Shown: positions 1 to 9,634, numbered from the stretch's first letter. The stretch is DNA of 64,000 nt from Microbacterium sp. SLBN-154 (GCF_006715565.1 NZ_VFNL01000001.1:3472001-3536000); one strand, 5' to 3'. The notes: generated from the letters alone by a model not told the origin. Numbers and translations are program-made.

Positions 1-673
1 CCGAGAAGAGGTCGCTCTTGCCGAACTCGGTCATGTTCGCCAGGATCGGCACGTCGATCGCACGCCTCACCGCCTCGAACTCCGACAGGTCGCGCATGGC
101 CTCGGGGAAGATCGCGTCGGCTCCTGCGTCGACCAGGGCGCGGGCGCGGTCGATGGCGGCATCCAGGCCGTCGACGGCACGGATGTCGGTACGCGCCATG
201 ATGAGGAAGTTCGCGTCGCGCCGCGCGTCCACCGCCGCGCGGATGCGCTGGATCGCGGTGTCCTCATCGACGACCGACTTGCCGTCGAGGTGACCGCACC
301 GCTTCGGGTTGACCTGATCCTCGATGTGGGCTCCGGCGATCCCTGCGTCTTCGAGGGTCTGAATGGTGCGGGCAACGTTCATCGGCTCGCCGAACCCGGT
401 GTCGGCGTCGATGAGCGCAGGCAGGTCGGTCATCCGCGCGATCTGCTGACCGCGACCGGCCACCTCGGGGAGGGTCGTGAGCCCGATGTCCGGAAGCCCC
501 AGGTCGGCCGAGAGCACCGCCCCCGAGATGTAGACGCCCTCGAAACCCTTCCGCTCGATGAGGCGCGCCGACAGCGGGTTGAAGGCGCCGGGGAAGCGCA
601 GGAGCTCGCCCGAGCGCAGCCGCTCGCGGAACGCGCGCCGCTTCTCGTGCGCGGGAACGGTGGAGTAGAGCAT
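1..673 (-). CDS. prpB: 2-methylisocitrate lyase (partial, 3' end outside window)
   Basis: Cleaves 2-methylisocitrate to pyruvate and succinate, the last step of the methylcitrate cycle for propionyl-CoA. About 224 N-terminal residues are in the window; the family is usually near 290-300, so the C-terminus lies beyond the left edge. The isocitrate lyase/PEP mutase fold signature is clear: DADTGFG (residues 89-95, metal-binding aspartates) and the catalytic loop KRCGH (124-128). The ATG start shares one base with the TGA of prpD (TGATG), indicating translational coupling in a GntR-prpD-prpB operon. A methylcitrate synthase gene would be expected just outside the window. Confidence 0.93.
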   Translation of the reverse strand, partial: MLYSTVPAHEKRRAFRERLRSGELLRFPGAFNPLSARLIERKGFEGVYISGAVLSADLGLPDIGLTTLPEVAGRGQQIARMTDLPALIDADTGFGEPMNVARTIQTLEDAGIAGAHIEDQVNPKRCGHLDGKSVVDEDTAIQRIRAAVDARRDANFLIMARTDIRAVDGLDAAIDRARALVDAGADAIFPEAMRDLSEFEAVRRAIDVPILANMTEFGKSDLFS

Positions 674-2199
674 CAGAAGAGGCCCTTGGGCGCCGGCGCG
701 GTGGCGAGCACCCCGGGCTTGGCCACGATCGAGAGCTGCCGCACCTCGTCGGCGGTGAGCTCAGGGAGGCGCTCGGCGAGCTCGAGGAAGCGCTCGATCT
801 CCTCCGGCGCGAGCACGGGCTCGGCGAGCAGCCGGAACTTGCGCACGTAGTCGTCCCGCGCGAAGGGCCGCGCCCCGAGCGGGTGCGCGTCGGCGACGGC
901 GATCTCGTCTTCGATCACGGTGCCGTCGGTGAGCGTGATCACCACGCGACCACCGAAGGCCTTCTCGTTCGGGTCGTCGGAGTGGTACCGGCGAGTCCAC
1001 TCCGCGTCCTCGGCCGTGGTGATCTTCTGCCACAGCTCGACCGTGTCGGCCCGCCCCGCCCGCTCAGGCGTGTACGAGTCGACGTGGTGCCACCCGCCAT
1101 CCTGGAGGGCGACGGCGAAGATGTACGGGATCGAGTGGTCGAGCGTCTCGCGCGACGCGGTGGGATCGTACTTCTGCGGGTCGTTCGCACCCGAGCCGAT
1201 CACGTAGTGGGTGTGGTGCGAGGTGTGCAGCACGATCGAGGCCACGTTCGCGGGGTCGGTCGCCTCCGGGTGCTCGCCGTGGAGCTTGCGCGCCAGGTCG
1301 ATCCAGGCCTGCGCCTGGTACTCGGCCGAATGCTCCTTGGTGTACGAATCCAGAATGGCGCGCTTCGGCTCGCCCGCGGCGGGCAGCGGCACGTCATACG
1401 AGGCGTCCGGGCCGTCGAGCATCCACGCGATCACGCCGTCCTCACCCTCGTAGATCGGCGAGGGCGAAGTCTCGCCGCGCATCGCACGGTCGACGGCCTC
1501 GACCGCCATCTTCCCGGCGAACGCGGGCGCGTGGGCCTTCCAGGTGGAGATCTCGCCCTTGCGCGACTGCCGAGTGGCGGTGGTGGTGTGCAGAGCCTGA
1601 CCGACAGCCTGGTAGATCGTCTCGACGGGAAGGTCGAGCAGCGTGCCGATCCCGGCGGCCGCCGACGGGCCGAGGTGGGCGACGTGGTCGATCTTGTGCT
1701 TGTGCAGGCAGATCGCCCGCACCAGGTCGATCTGGATCTCGTATCCCGTGGCGATGCCGCGCAGCAACGCCCGCCCGTCGGCGCCGACGTGCTGGGCCAC
1801 GGCGAGGATCGGCGGGATGTTGTCGCCCGGGTGCGAGTAGTCGGCGGCGAGGAAGGTGTCGTGGTAATCGAGCTCCCGCACGGCCACGCCGTTCGCCCAC
1901 GCCGCCCACTCGGGGCTCGTGCGACGCTCGAGCGCGCACCCGAAGATCGTCGCGCCGTCGCCACCCACCGACACGGCGTGATCGAGCGCCTGCTGGCGTG
2001 CGGCGCTCACCGGTGCGCGGGTCAGGGACGCAGCCGCGACTGCGGCGTTGTCGATGATGCGGTTGATGATCATGTCGGTCGTGTCGGCGTCGACCTCGAC
2101 GGGATCGGCGGCCACCTCCGCGATGTGCCAGGCGAGCTGCCCCTCGCGCGCGAGGTGCTCATCACTGCGGTGGACGCGCAGATGGTGGGTGACGGTCAT
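673..2199 (-). CDS. prpD: 2-methylcitrate dehydratase (MmgE/PrpD family)
   Basis: Dehydrates 2-methylcitrate to 2-methyl-cis-aconitate in the cytoplasmic propionate pathway. The 508-residue length fits PrpD, and the whole protein reads as the MmgE/PrpD fold: an all-helical N-terminal part and segments such as [17 protein letters not shown] (around residue 115), with SHPGDN a familiar family motif. It overlaps the upstream GntR gene by 4 nt (ATGA) and the downstream prpB by 1 nt, so the three genes are almost certainly one transcript. Assignment to PrpD rather than another MmgE-type dehydratase rests on the adjacent prpB. Confidence 0.93.
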   Translation of the reverse strand: MTVTHHLRVHRSDEHLAREGQLAWHIAEVAADPVEVDADTTDMIINRIIDNAAVAAASLTRAPVSAARQQALDHAVSVGGDGATIFGCALERRTSPEWAAWANGVAVRELDYHDTFLAADYSHPGDNIPPILAVAQHVGADGRALLRGIATGYEIQIDLVRAICLHKHKIDHVAHLGPSAAAGIGTLLDLPVETIYQAVGQALHTTTATRQSRKGEISTWKAHAPAFAGKMAVEAVDRAMRGETSPSPIYEGEDGVIAWMLDGPDASYDVPLPAAGEPKRAILDSYTKEHSAEYQAQAWIDLARKLHGEHPEATDPANVASIVLHTSHHTHYVIGSGANDPQKYDPTASRETLDHSIPYIFAVALQDGGWHHVDSYTPERAGRADTVELWQKITTAEDAEWTRRYHSDDPNEKAFGGRVVITLTDGTVIEDEIAVADAHPLGARPFARDDYVRKFRLLAEPVLAPEEIERFLELAERLPELTADEVRQLSIVAKPGVLATAPAPKGLF

Positions 2200-2849
2200 G
2201 CTGCTCCTTGCTGGGTGCGGGGGGATGCGATCACGTGCGAGAGCGCGTGGTGAAGGTGGACGTGCGTGGCGTGGGCGGCGAGGTCGGCGTCGCCGTCGGC
2301 GATGGCCTGCGCGATCAGGTGGTGCTCTGAGACGGATGCCGCCAAGCGGCCGGTGTGCTCGCGTGCGAGCCTACGCACCCGCACCAGGTGTGTGCGAACG
2401 GGGCGGAGGGCGGCGGTGAGGTAGTCGTTGCCGTGCGCGGCGTCGAGGGCGGCATCGAACCGCGCGATGAGGGCGTAGTACTCCTCACGCGCCGCGGCGC
2501 TGCTGACGTCCACCTCGGCGAAGCTCTCGGCCAGCTCGGCGAACCGCCGACGGTGATGGCTGCGGGCGGCCGCGCGGGCAGCGGCCTCCTCGAGGGCGCG
2601 GCGTACCTCGAACAGGGCGCGGATGTCGTCGGAGTCGATGGGCGCGACCACCGTCACGCGCGGGGACTGCTGCACGACGAGCCCGTCGGCGACCAGTCGC
2701 GCGAGCGCTTCGCGCAGCGGTGTGCGACTCACGCCGAGACGGGTGGACTGCTCGACCTCGCCGAGGACGGTGCCCGGCGCGAGAATCCCCTGCTGGATCT
2801 CGTCGAGGAGGGTCGCGTACGCCCGATCGCTCGCTCGCACACGCGTCAC
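2196..2849 (-). CDS. GntR-family (FadR/FCD) transcriptional regulator of the propionate operon
   Basis: Cytoplasmic repressor or activator of 217 residues. An N-terminal winged helix of about 70 residues contains the GntR helix-turn-helix ([12 protein letters not shown] near residue 40), followed by an all-helical FCD effector domain with spaced histidines ([14 protein letters not shown] near residue 170). It is first in the operon and overlaps prpD by 4 nt, so it probably controls prpDB and itself in response to a methylcitrate-cycle intermediate. That ligand is inferred from context. Two TATAC-containing palindromic sites upstream are candidate operators. Confidence 0.9.
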   Translation of the reverse strand: MTRVRASDRAYATLLDEIQQGILAPGTVLGEVEQSTRLGVSRTPLREALARLVADGLVVQQSPRVTVVAPIDSDDIRALFEVRRALEEAAARAAARSHHRRRFAELAESFAEVDVSSAAAREEYYALIARFDAALDAAHGNDYLTAALRPVRTHLVRVRRLAREHTGRLAASVSEHHLIAQAIADGDADLAAHATHVHLHHALSHVIASPRTQQGAA

Positions 2850-2867
2850 CTCCTCTGGTCAGGACCA

Positions 2868-2930
2868 GTGTATACATATGGACGACATCGACGGCCCTGT
2901 TCGCGAGAAGGATCGTCTGTCGTATACACA
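2868..2930. promoter_or_regulatory. Putative GntR operator pair (two GTATAC palindromes)
   Basis: The intergenic space between the divergent GntR and ABC exporter genes carries TGTATACA (2869-2876) and CGTATACAC (2921-2929), both centred on GTATAC and 51 bp apart. FCD-type GntR regulators commonly bind short palindromes of the TGTNNACA type, so autoregulation of the prp operon here is a reasonable inference. It is not shown which divergent gene is controlled. Confidence 0.45.
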
Positions 2931-2986
2931 CCACGGAACAGCGCACACTATTCACAAATTCGTGAAACGCGTGTAGCGTCACCGGC

Positions 2987-3895
2987 ATGACAGACGTCAT
3001 CCGCACACACGGCCTCGTCAAGCGATACGGGCGGGTCGCCGCCCTCGACGGCCTCGACCTTCACGTTCCCGCGGGACAGGTTCACGGATTCCTCGGTCCG
3101 AACGGCGCGGGGAAGTCGACGACCATCCGCATCCTCCTCGGCCTCGCCCGCGCCACGACCGGAGAGGCGCGCGTGCTCGGCGGCGATCCGTGGCGCGACG
3201 CGGTGCGCCTGCACCGCCGGATCGCGTACGTTCCCGGTGACGTCAGCATCTGGCCGAACCTCACGGGAGGAGAGGCCATCGACTTCCTCTCCCGCCTGCG
3301 CGGCGCCGGCCGGAACGACGCCCGCTACCGCGCGGAACGCGAGCGACTGTGCGAGGTCTTCCAGTTCGACCCGCGCAGGAAAGGTCGCACCTACTCGAAG
3401 GGCAATCGACAGAAGGTCGCGCTCATCGCCGCCTTCGCCGTGCCCGCAGACCTGTACATCTTCGACGAGCCGACCAGCGGCCTCGACCCGCTGATGGAAC
3501 TGGTCTTCCGCGAGGAGCTCCAACGGGCTCGAGACGCCGGGGCGACGGTGCTGCTCTCCAGCCACATCCTCCCCGAGGTCGAGCAGGTGTGCGACCACGT
3601 CTCGATCATTCGCGCCGGTCGGGTCGTCGAGTCCGGCACCCTGGCCGAGCTTCGTCACCTCACCCGCACCTCGATCTCGTTCACCGCCGGCGACGGAGCC
3701 GTCCCCACCATCGCCGGCGCGCATGACATCGAGGTGGAGGGTGGGCGGGTCCGGCTGTCGCTCGACAGCGACCGGGTGACCGCCGCTCTTCCCGAACTGG
3801 CCCGCCTCGGCGTCGAGGGTCTGCGCATCGAGCCGCCGAGCCTCGAGGAGCTGTTCCTGCGCCACTACGGCGACCACCCCGTGGAGGCGTCGTGA
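2987..3895 (+). CDS. ABC exporter ATP-binding protein (drug/tetronasin-exporter type)
   Basis: ATPase subunit, 302 residues, energising the membrane protein encoded immediately downstream. Walker A GPNGAGKST is at 37-45, the ABC signature is the non-canonical YSKGNRQK (136-143), Walker B ends with IFDEP (158-162) and the switch histidine lies in LLSSHIL. Non-canonical SKGN-type signatures are usual in actinobacterial polyketide-antibiotic exporters. It overlaps the permease by 4 nt (GTGA). The substrate cannot be read from the sequence. It is divergent from the prp operon. Confidence 0.92.
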   Translation: MTDVIRTHGLVKRYGRVAALDGLDLHVPAGQVHGFLGPNGAGKSTTIRILLGLARATTGEARVLGGDPWRDAVRLHRRIAYVPGDVSIWPNLTGGEAIDFLSRLRGAGRNDARYRAERERLCEVFQFDPRRKGRTYSKGNRQKVALIAAFAVPADLYIFDEPTSGLDPLMELVFREELQRARDAGATVLLSSHILPEVEQVCDHVSIIRAGRVVESGTLAELRHLTRTSISFTAGDGAVPTIAGAHDIEVEGGRVRLSLDSDRVTAALPELARLGVEGLRIEPPSLEELFLRHYGDHPVEAS

Positions 3896-5499
3896 TCCTC
3901 CTGACCCAGCGTCTGCGACGCGACGGCGTGCAGCTGCTGGTGTGGATCCTCGCGACGGCAGCCCTCTGCTTCTCGGCCACGGCGGGTGTCAGTGAAGCGT
4001 TCGCCGCCGAATCCGAACGGCAGACTCTCCTGGCCGTCGCGCTGGCGAACCCCGCGATCCTTCTCTTCCGCGGCCTGCCGTCCGGGGCGAGCGAAGGGGC
4101 CTTCCTCGTCTTCACGATCCTGCCGTTCCTCGTGCTCCTCGGAGCGCTCATGGCCGGCTTCCTCGCGGTGCGGCACGTGCGCGCCGAAGAGGAATCGGGC
4201 CGCGCCGACGTTGTGTCGGCCACGCCCGCCGGTCGGCGAGCGCCCTTCATCGCGACGGTCGCCCACGGACTGATCGCCTGCACGCTCCTGGGCATCGCGA
4301 CAGCCGCCGCATTCATCGCGGCGGGTCTCGGGGCAGGCGGCAGCGTCGCGCTCGGGGGTGCTCTGGCGTCCTCGGCGGCCGTGTTCCTCGGGGTCGGTCT
4401 CGTCTCGGCGCAGCTGTTCCGAAGCTCCCGGGCAGCCAACTCCTTCTCGGTCGGGGTCATCCTCATCGCCTTCCTCGCCGCGGGGATCGGCAACGCCATC
4501 GGCACCCCGTCGGACGACCTCACCCGGATGGAGAGCTCGGGGCTGGCCTGGCTGTCTCCCTTCGCGTGGGCCGAGAACGTGCGGCCCTTCGCCGACGACG
4601 ACCCGCGTCCGATCCTGCTGGCGGTCGGAGTGAGCGTGGCGCTGCTGACGGTCGCGGCCGCGCTCCAGGCCACCCGCGATCTGGGCGCCGGCGTGATCGC
4701 TCCGCGTCCGGGCCGCGCCGCGGCATCCTCTCTCCTGTCGCGTCCGCTCGGACTGGCGACGCGCGTGAGCGCCGGATCCCTGCTCGCCTGGGTCGTCGGC
4801 GCAGCCGTCGTCGGAGCCCTGTCCACGTCGCTCGGCGACGTCATCGACGAGATCGCCACACAGAACCCTGCCGTCACCGACATGCTCGATCGACTTGCCG
4901 CTCAGGGGTCGATGGATCAGGGACTCGTCGTCACCTTCTTCGTGATGGTGGGCACCTTGGCGGCGTGCTTCGGTGTGCAGACGGTGCAGCGCGCCCGCCA
5001 GGAGGAGACGCACGGCACGGCCGAGCAGACGCTGGCGACCCCGGTTGCGCGCGCGAGGTGGCTCGGCGCCTTCCTCGCCACCGCTCTCGCGGGAATCGTC
5101 GTCATCGTCGCCGCGGCGGTGGCGGCCGCGACGCTGGCCCTCCTCGCGCGTGGCGGAGACCCCGCCATCCTCCCGGACGTGGTGGTCGCAGGCGCCGGTC
5201 AGGTCCTCGGAGCGGCGGTCTTCCCCGTCCTGACCGCGGTGATCTTCACCCTCCTCCCCCGCGCGACGACGACGCTGGGGTGGGTGCTGGTGATCGCGGC
5301 GGCATCGCTGGCCCTGTTCGGCGCGCTGCTGGGCCTCGACGAAGACATCGTCTCGCTCTCGCCGTTCGCCGCGGCACCCGTGCCGGCCGCGGACGGCGTC
5401 GCTTGGAACGGCAGCGCCTGGCTCGTCGTGCTCGCCGTCGCCGGGGTAGCGTCGTCCCTGATGCTCATGCGACGCAGGGAAGTTGCCACGGGTGGCTGA
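3892..5499 (+). CDS. ABC exporter permease, large two-repeat type
   Basis: Integral membrane partner of the preceding ATPase, 535 residues with about twelve hydrophobic segments arranged as two similar halves (roughly 1-260 and 280-535), the layout of TnrB3-like antibiotic exporter permeases. The GTG start lies inside the stop of the ATPase gene. Its 3' end overlaps the following regulator gene by 8 nt, so exporter and regulator are probably co-transcribed. The role in export of a toxic compound is inferred from family and operon structure. Confidence 0.88.
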   Translation: MILLTQRLRRDGVQLLVWILATAALCFSATAGVSEAFAAESERQTLLAVALANPAILLFRGLPSGASEGAFLVFTILPFLVLLGALMAGFLAVRHVRAEEESGRADVVSATPAGRRAPFIATVAHGLIACTLLGIATAAAFIAAGLGAGGSVALGGALASSAAVFLGVGLVSAQLFRSSRAANSFSVGVILIAFLAAGIGNAIGTPSDDLTRMESSGLAWLSPFAWAENVRPFADDDPRPILLAVGVSVALLTVAAALQATRDLGAGVIAPRPGRAAASSLLSRPLGLATRVSAGSLLAWVVGAAVVGALSTSLGDVIDEIATQNPAVTDMLDRLAAQGSMDQGLVVTFFVMVGTLAACFGVQTVQRARQEETHGTAEQTLATPVARARWLGAFLATALAGIVVIVAAAVAAATLALLARGGDPAILPDVVVAGAGQVLGAAVFPVLTAVIFTLLPRATTTLGWVLVIAAASLALFGALLGLDEDIVSLSPFAAAPVPAADGVAWNGSAWLVVLAVAGVASSLMLMRRREVATGG

Positions 5500-5971
5500 A
5501 CCGGAGAGGTCCCACCCCGGCGTCGAGCGCGCGGAGCGGGCAGCGGCGATGCTGGCCGCCGCGGGGATGCCCCGCATGCCCGCACGGGTGATGATGGCCC
5601 TCGTGGGCTCACCCGACGAGGGGTATTCCGCCGCCGAACTCGCGTCGCGCCTGGGCGTCTCCCCCGCCGCGGTCTCCGGCGCGGTCCGCTACCTGGAGTC
5701 GATGCGGATGGTGCACCGACTCTCGCGCCCCGGCGAGCGCGTCGCGCGCTTCGACCTCATCGACGACGGCTGGCGCTCGATGGTCGTCTCCCAGACCCCT
5801 ATGTACGGACGCCTCGCCGACGACATCGACGCGATCGCCGACGACAATGCCGATGCGCCGGCATCGGTCGAACGTGCACGGGAGATCGCCGGGTTCCTCC
5901 GTTACCTGGAGAAGCGGATGCCGGAGCTCGTCGTGGAATGGCAGGAATCGACCGGCAGGAGCCCGAGCTGA
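5492..5971 (+). CDS. GbsR/MarR-like winged-helix regulator
   Basis: About 159 residues. The middle part is a winged helix (YSAAELASRLGVSPAAVSG near residue 45, with a following beta-wing VHRLSRPGERVARF), and the C-terminus is helical, as in GbsR-type MarR regulators often found with ABC exporters. GTG at 5492 is preferred over the in-frame TTG at 5483, because the purine-rich AGGGAA ribosome-binding site ends about 11 nt upstream of the GTG but would abut the TTG. Coupling to the exporter suggests it controls that operon. Confidence 0.83.
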   Translation: MAEPERSHPGVERAERAAAMLAAAGMPRMPARVMMALVGSPDEGYSAAELASRLGVSPAAVSGAVRYLESMRMVHRLSRPGERVARFDLIDDGWRSMVVSQTPMYGRLADDIDAIADDNADAPASVERAREIAGFLRYLEKRMPELVVEWQESTGRSPS

Positions 5972-7500
5972 TGACAGACACCGCCACGGCGACCGCCCCT
6001 GCGGGCGTCTTCCACGGTGACGGCCTGGCCGGCGGGGTCCGCCGCTGGCGCGGCATCCGATATGCCCTTTCCCCCGCCGGCGAGGGGCGGTGGCGACCCT
6101 CCCAGTCGGCCCCACCCGCGTCGGGACCGGTCGAGGCGCGGGCGTTCGGGCCTGCCGCTCCCCAGGGTCACACCCCGGCGGTGAAGCTCCCCGCCGACAC
6201 CCCCACCGACGAGGACTGCCTGACGCTGAACATCTGGAGTCCGGATGCCGCGGGCGACCGTGCCGCACCCGTGATGGTGTGGCTCCACGGCGGCGCGTAC
6301 ATCTTCGGGGCGAGCAGCCAGGCGATGTACGACGGCGAGGCACTTGCACGCGCGGGCGCCGTCGTGGTGACGATCAACTACCGCATCGGCGCCCTGGGGT
6401 TCCTCGATCTGACGCGCGTGTTCCCCGATGACGGCTTCGCCGCCAACCCGGCGCTCGGCGACATCCTGCTCGCCCTTCGGTGGGTGCAGGACAACATCGC
6501 CGCCTTCGGCGGCGACCCCCGCCGCGTGACGGTGTTCGGCGAGTCGGCCGGTGGGGGGCTCGTGACCACCCTCCTCACCAGTCCGGCAGCCGAAGGCCTC
6601 TTCTGGCGGGCGATCGCCGAGTCGTCGCCTGCCTCGAGCGTCTATGACGCCGACCGCGCCGCGGGGATCGCCGACCGCGTGCTCACCGAGCTCGGCGTCA
6701 CCGACGTCGCAGGCCTTCGGGCCGCGACGCCATCGGCGATCGTCGCCGCGCAGATGGCCGTGTTCGCGGCCATCCCGACAGCCGAGCCCGGCACGATCGC
6801 CTTCGCCCCCGTGATCGACGGCGACCTCGTTCCCGAGGCCCCCGCTGCGGTGCTGGCGCGTGGGGAGGGGCATCCTGTCCCGCTGCTCATCGGCACGAAC
6901 CGCGACGAGGCGTCGTTGTTCCGCATGATGAAATCGCCGCTGCTCCCCGTAGACGACGCCGACATCGACCGCATGATCGCCGACCTCTCGCACGAGCGCC
7001 CCGAGCTCGAGGTGCCCACGCGCGCCGAGGTGCACGCCGCGTACGAAGGGGTGCGGCACCATGCCATCGGCATGGGGATCGCGCGCGACATCGGCTTCCG
7101 CATGCCGACGATCTGGGTCGCCGAGGGACACAGTGGTCTTGCGCCGACCTGGCTCTACCGATTCGACCACGCCACCCCGATGCTGAAGCTGCTGCGGATC
7201 GGGGCGACGCACGGCTCGGAGCTGGCGTACGTCTGGGGAACCCTCGGGGCGAACGCCCACGACATCACCTTCCGCCTCGGCGGCCGCCGCGACGCCGAGC
7301 GGATCGGTGGCCGCATGCGCGAACGATGGGTCGCGTTCGCCGCAGGCGGGAGTCCCGATGCCGCCGACGCCGAGGCCTGGCCGCCCTACGACACCGCCGA
7401 GCGGGCGACGCTCGTCATCGAGAGCGTCGACCGGGTCGTGCCCGACCTCGATCAGAAGCTGCGCGAGAGCTGGGGCGACGAGGTGCTGGCCTTCCCGTGA
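5971..7500 (+). CDS. Carboxylesterase, type B (para-nitrobenzyl esterase family)
   Basis: Alpha/beta-hydrolase of 509 residues that hydrolyses carboxylic esters. The nucleophile elbow GESAGG places Ser192; the probable acid is Glu313 (NRDEAS) and the probable base His414 (ATHGSE). The oxyanion segment is LHGGAYIFG. No signal peptide is visible, so it is expected in the cytoplasm. The ATG at 5971 overlaps the stop of the regulator gene by one base and is preferred to an in-frame upstream ATG at 5938 that lies inside that gene. The natural substrate is unknown. Confidence 0.93.
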   Translation: MTDTATATAPAGVFHGDGLAGGVRRWRGIRYALSPAGEGRWRPSQSAPPASGPVEARAFGPAAPQGHTPAVKLPADTPTDEDCLTLNIWSPDAAGDRAAPVMVWLHGGAYIFGASSQAMYDGEALARAGAVVVTINYRIGALGFLDLTRVFPDDGFAANPALGDILLALRWVQDNIAAFGGDPRRVTVFGESAGGGLVTTLLTSPAAEGLFWRAIAESSPASSVYDADRAAGIADRVLTELGVTDVAGLRAATPSAIVAAQMAVFAAIPTAEPGTIAFAPVIDGDLVPEAPAAVLARGEGHPVPLLIGTNRDEASLFRMMKSPLLPVDDADIDRMIADLSHERPELEVPTRAEVHAAYEGVRHHAIGMGIARDIGFRMPTIWVAEGHSGLAPTWLYRFDHATPMLKLLRIGATHGSELAYVWGTLGANAHDITFRLGGRRDAERIGGRMRERWVAFAAGGSPDAADAEAWPPYDTAERATLVIESVDRVVPDLDQKLRESWGDEVLAFP

Positions 7501-7538
7501 GTGCGGGCCTCGCCTGTGAGCCCGGGTAGCGTATCGGG

Positions 7539-8060
7539 GTGACCAGCTATACCGTTGCCACCGACGGCGCCTGCAAAGGCAACCCCGGCCCGACGGGATG
7601 GGCGTGGGTCGGCGAGGACGGCCACTGGGCCGCCGGCTCGATCGCGCTCGGTACGAACAACATCGGCGAGCTCACCGGACTGCTCCGCGCGATCGAGGAT
7701 CACCGCGAGGTCGCCGACCTCATCGTGCAGGCCGACTCGATGTACGCCATCGACACGTACACGAAGTGGATGGACGGCCACCGCCGCCGCGGCTGGAAGA
7801 CCTCGACCGGCTCGCCGACGAAGAATCGCGACCTCCTCGAGCAGCTGATCGCCGCGCGCGACGCGCGACGCGCAGCGGGCCTCCCCGACGTCGTGCTGCA
7901 GCACGTGCGCGGCCACTCCGGTCACGTGCTCAACGCGTGGGCCGACGAGCGCGCGGTGCGGGCCGCCGAGCACGCCGCCGAGGGCAAGGAGAGCGCGTGG
8001 TCATCACTCGGCTCCCATCCGAAGCTGGATGTCGCGGCGGCGCCGAAGAACGGACGCTGA
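7539..8060 (+). CDS. rnhA: Ribonuclease HI
   Basis: Cleaves RNA in RNA-DNA hybrids. 173 residues, with the RNase H fold and the four acidic catalytic positions: Asp9 (VATDGACKGN), Glu44 (NIGELTGL), Asp66 (QADSMYAI) and Asp136 (NAWADERA), plus His125 in VRGHSGH. GTG start. Just after its stop lies one copy of a 21-bp direct repeat; the other copy is 1.67 kb further right, beyond the aviRb-aviRa pair, so rnhA marks the left side of an apparent insertion. Confidence 0.95.
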   Translation: MTSYTVATDGACKGNPGPTGWAWVGEDGHWAAGSIALGTNNIGELTGLLRAIEDHREVADLIVQADSMYAIDTYTKWMDGHRRRGWKTSTGSPTKNRDLLEQLIAARDARRAAGLPDVVLQHVRGHSGHVLNAWADERAVRAAEHAAEGKESAWSSLGSHPKLDVAAAPKNGR

Positions 8061-8064
8061 CCGG

Positions 8065-8085
8065 CCCCGACGCGGCGCAGCGGTC
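8065..8085. repeat. 21-bp direct repeat, left copy flanking the aviRa/aviRb cassette
   Basis: The 21-bp sequence from 8065 to 8085 (last 20 bases CCCGACGCGGCGCAGCGGTC) recurs without mismatch at 9736-9756. The left copy begins 5 nt after the rnhA stop and ends within the stop codon of aviRa, so it exactly bounds the two methyltransferase genes. No transposase is present between the copies. Duplication of target sequence, or recombination between flanking copies during insertion, would explain it. Confidence 0.8.
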
Positions 8086-8818
8086 ACGAATCCGACGCGG
8101 CGAAGATCGCCACGGCGCGTGACCCGATGCGGAAGGATGCGAGACGACGATGCCCTTCCCCCGCCCGTACCCGGCGGCCTCGGGTCGAGATAGCAATGAC
8201 CGCGTTACGGTCCACGACCTCCGCCACGGCGCTGAGCATGTCCGCCAACGCGGCGTCGGGGTCAACGCCCGACCACGTGGTCTGCTCGCCGTAAGGGATA
8301 TCAGCGATGACCAGTCCGGGGCGCTCATCGCCGAGCGCCTCTCGGAGCTGTCCGGGGTCGAAGACGTCGGCGATCGCGACGCGGGTCGACAGAGACCGAT
8401 TGTCCTCGAGTCTTGCGGGAGCGAGCCGTTCGGCGGCCGCCGCCGCATCGGCGTACGCGGGCTTGCCGAACAGTTCGGCCCCTTCCCGCAACGCCGCGGC
8501 CCGCGTGTGAAGACCGTGGCGGGCCAGCAGACGGAGATTCCGGCGGGCCAGCGACACGGCGGCAGGATCGATGTCGCTGGCGATGACAGCGGAGATCTCC
8601 TTCCCATGCAGAATGGCGAGGGTTGTCAGTAAATAGCCGCTGCCGCAGCACGGGTCCCATACGGTCACCGGGCCCTCCCTGCCGCGAGCCCGGGCGCGCT
8701 GGAAGATCTCGCTCGCGAGGCGCACGGGGAAGGCGGGGAATCCCGGTGCCGAGAAGAGCACTCGCCCGGAGGACAGATCGGAGTGATCACGGCGGGTGGT
8801 GGCGTAGCGGTAGGCCAC
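8084..8818 (-). CDS. aviRa: AviRa-like 23S rRNA guanine N-methyltransferase
   Basis: Predicted SAM-dependent methyltransferase of 244 residues. The N-terminus (YRYATTRRDHSDLSSG, then SAPGFPAFPVRLASEIFQRA), SAM motif I (DPCCGSGYLLT near residue 55), motif II (IASDIDPAAV) and catalytic-type motif IV (DIPYGEQT near residue 180) follow the AviRa protein of the avilamycin producer Streptomyces viridochromogenes along its full length. AviRa is known to methylate G2535 of 23S rRNA and gives orthosomycin resistance. The GTG start lies 6 nt after the aviRb-like stop, so the two form an operon. Function here is inferred from recalled family similarity. Confidence 0.85.
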   Translation of the reverse strand: MAYRYATTRRDHSDLSSGRVLFSAPGFPAFPVRLASEIFQRARARGREGPVTVWDPCCGSGYLLTTLAILHGKEISAVIASDIDPAAVSLARRNLRLLARHGLHTRAAALREGAELFGKPAYADAAAAAERLAPARLEDNRSLSTRVAIADVFDPGQLREALGDERPGLVIADIPYGEQTTWSGVDPDAALADMLSAVAEVVDRNAVIAISTRGRRVRAGEGHRRLASFRIGSRAVAIFAASDS

Positions 8819-8824
8819 GTTGTC

Positions 8825-9634
8825 TCACTTCCGCCCACGCTGACGGACGGCCTCGTAGAGGGCGACCGTCGCGGCGCTGGCGGCGTTCAGCGAGCTCGCC
8901 GCCCCACCCATCGGGATGCGCGCCAGCACGTCGCAGTTCTCACGCCATCCCCTGCTCATCCCCCGTGTCTCATTGCCGACGACGAGCAAGGCGGGTTCGG
9001 CGAGATCGACATCGGCGACGTCAACGTCAGCGTGCTCATCGGTTCCGATCACCGTGATCGGGCACCCGCTCCCCCGACGCTCTCGCACCCACCTCATAAC
9101 CGCCTCATGCGACGCGACGCGCACCACGGGTACGGTGAACACGGAACCGGTGGAGGCCCGCACCGCCGCGGGATCGTAGGGGTCGGCGGCATGCCCGGTC
9201 ACAATGAGCCCCGCGCCGCCGAACGCGTCGACCGAACGCAGCAGGCTGCCGATGTTGCCCGGCATGATGGGGCGATCGAACACTACAGCGAGGAACGCCG
9301 GGCCCACCTCGATGCGAGATAGATCATCGGACGGAAGCTCCGCGACGACGAGGACCTCCGGCACGTCATCCCTCTCACTGAGTCGCCCGAGCAGCTCTCG
9401 GGACATCGCGACCACCTCGCCGCCCGCGCGCTCAAGAACACTGGTCGCCCACCCCGACGGCGACGTCTCGCGGTCGTAGAGCACCGCCCGCACCGGCCAG
9501 CCGTGCTCGAGGGCGAGAGTGATTGGGCGGACGCCATGAACGAGAAACTCACCAGCGCGGTGGCGTTTGTTGCGGCTGTGGAGGAGTGCCTCCCATTGCT
9601 GGAAACGCGCGTTGGGTCGCGAGATCGTGATCAC
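8825..9634 (-). CDS. aviRb: AviRb-like 23S rRNA 2'-O-methyltransferase (SpoU family)
   Basis: SpoU-type knotted methyltransferase of about 269 residues. The N-terminal RNA-binding part (NARFQQWEALLHSRNKRHRA, then GEFLVHGVRPI) and the three SpoU motifs (DRPIMPGNIGSLLRSVDA; GNETRGMS; IPMGGAASSLNAASAA) follow AviRb, known to methylate the ribose of U2479 in 23S rRNA. The reading frame is open further upstream, but GTG at 9634 is chosen because a GGAGGTGAGG ribosome-binding site precedes it and it aligns with the family N-terminus. It is the first gene of the aviRb-aviRa pair. Other SpoU enzymes act on other sites, but the neighbouring aviRa makes the AviRb assignment strong. Confidence 0.86.
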   Translation of the reverse strand: MITISRPNARFQQWEALLHSRNKRHRAGEFLVHGVRPITLALEHGWPVRAVLYDRETSPSGWATSVLERAGGEVVAMSRELLGRLSERDDVPEVLVVAELPSDDLSRIEVGPAFLAVVFDRPIMPGNIGSLLRSVDAFGGAGLIVTGHAADPYDPAAVRASTGSVFTVPVVRVASHEAVMRWVRERRGSGCPITVIGTDEHADVDVADVDLAEPALLVVGNETRGMSRGWRENCDVLARIPMGGAASSLNAASAATVALYEAVRQRGRK

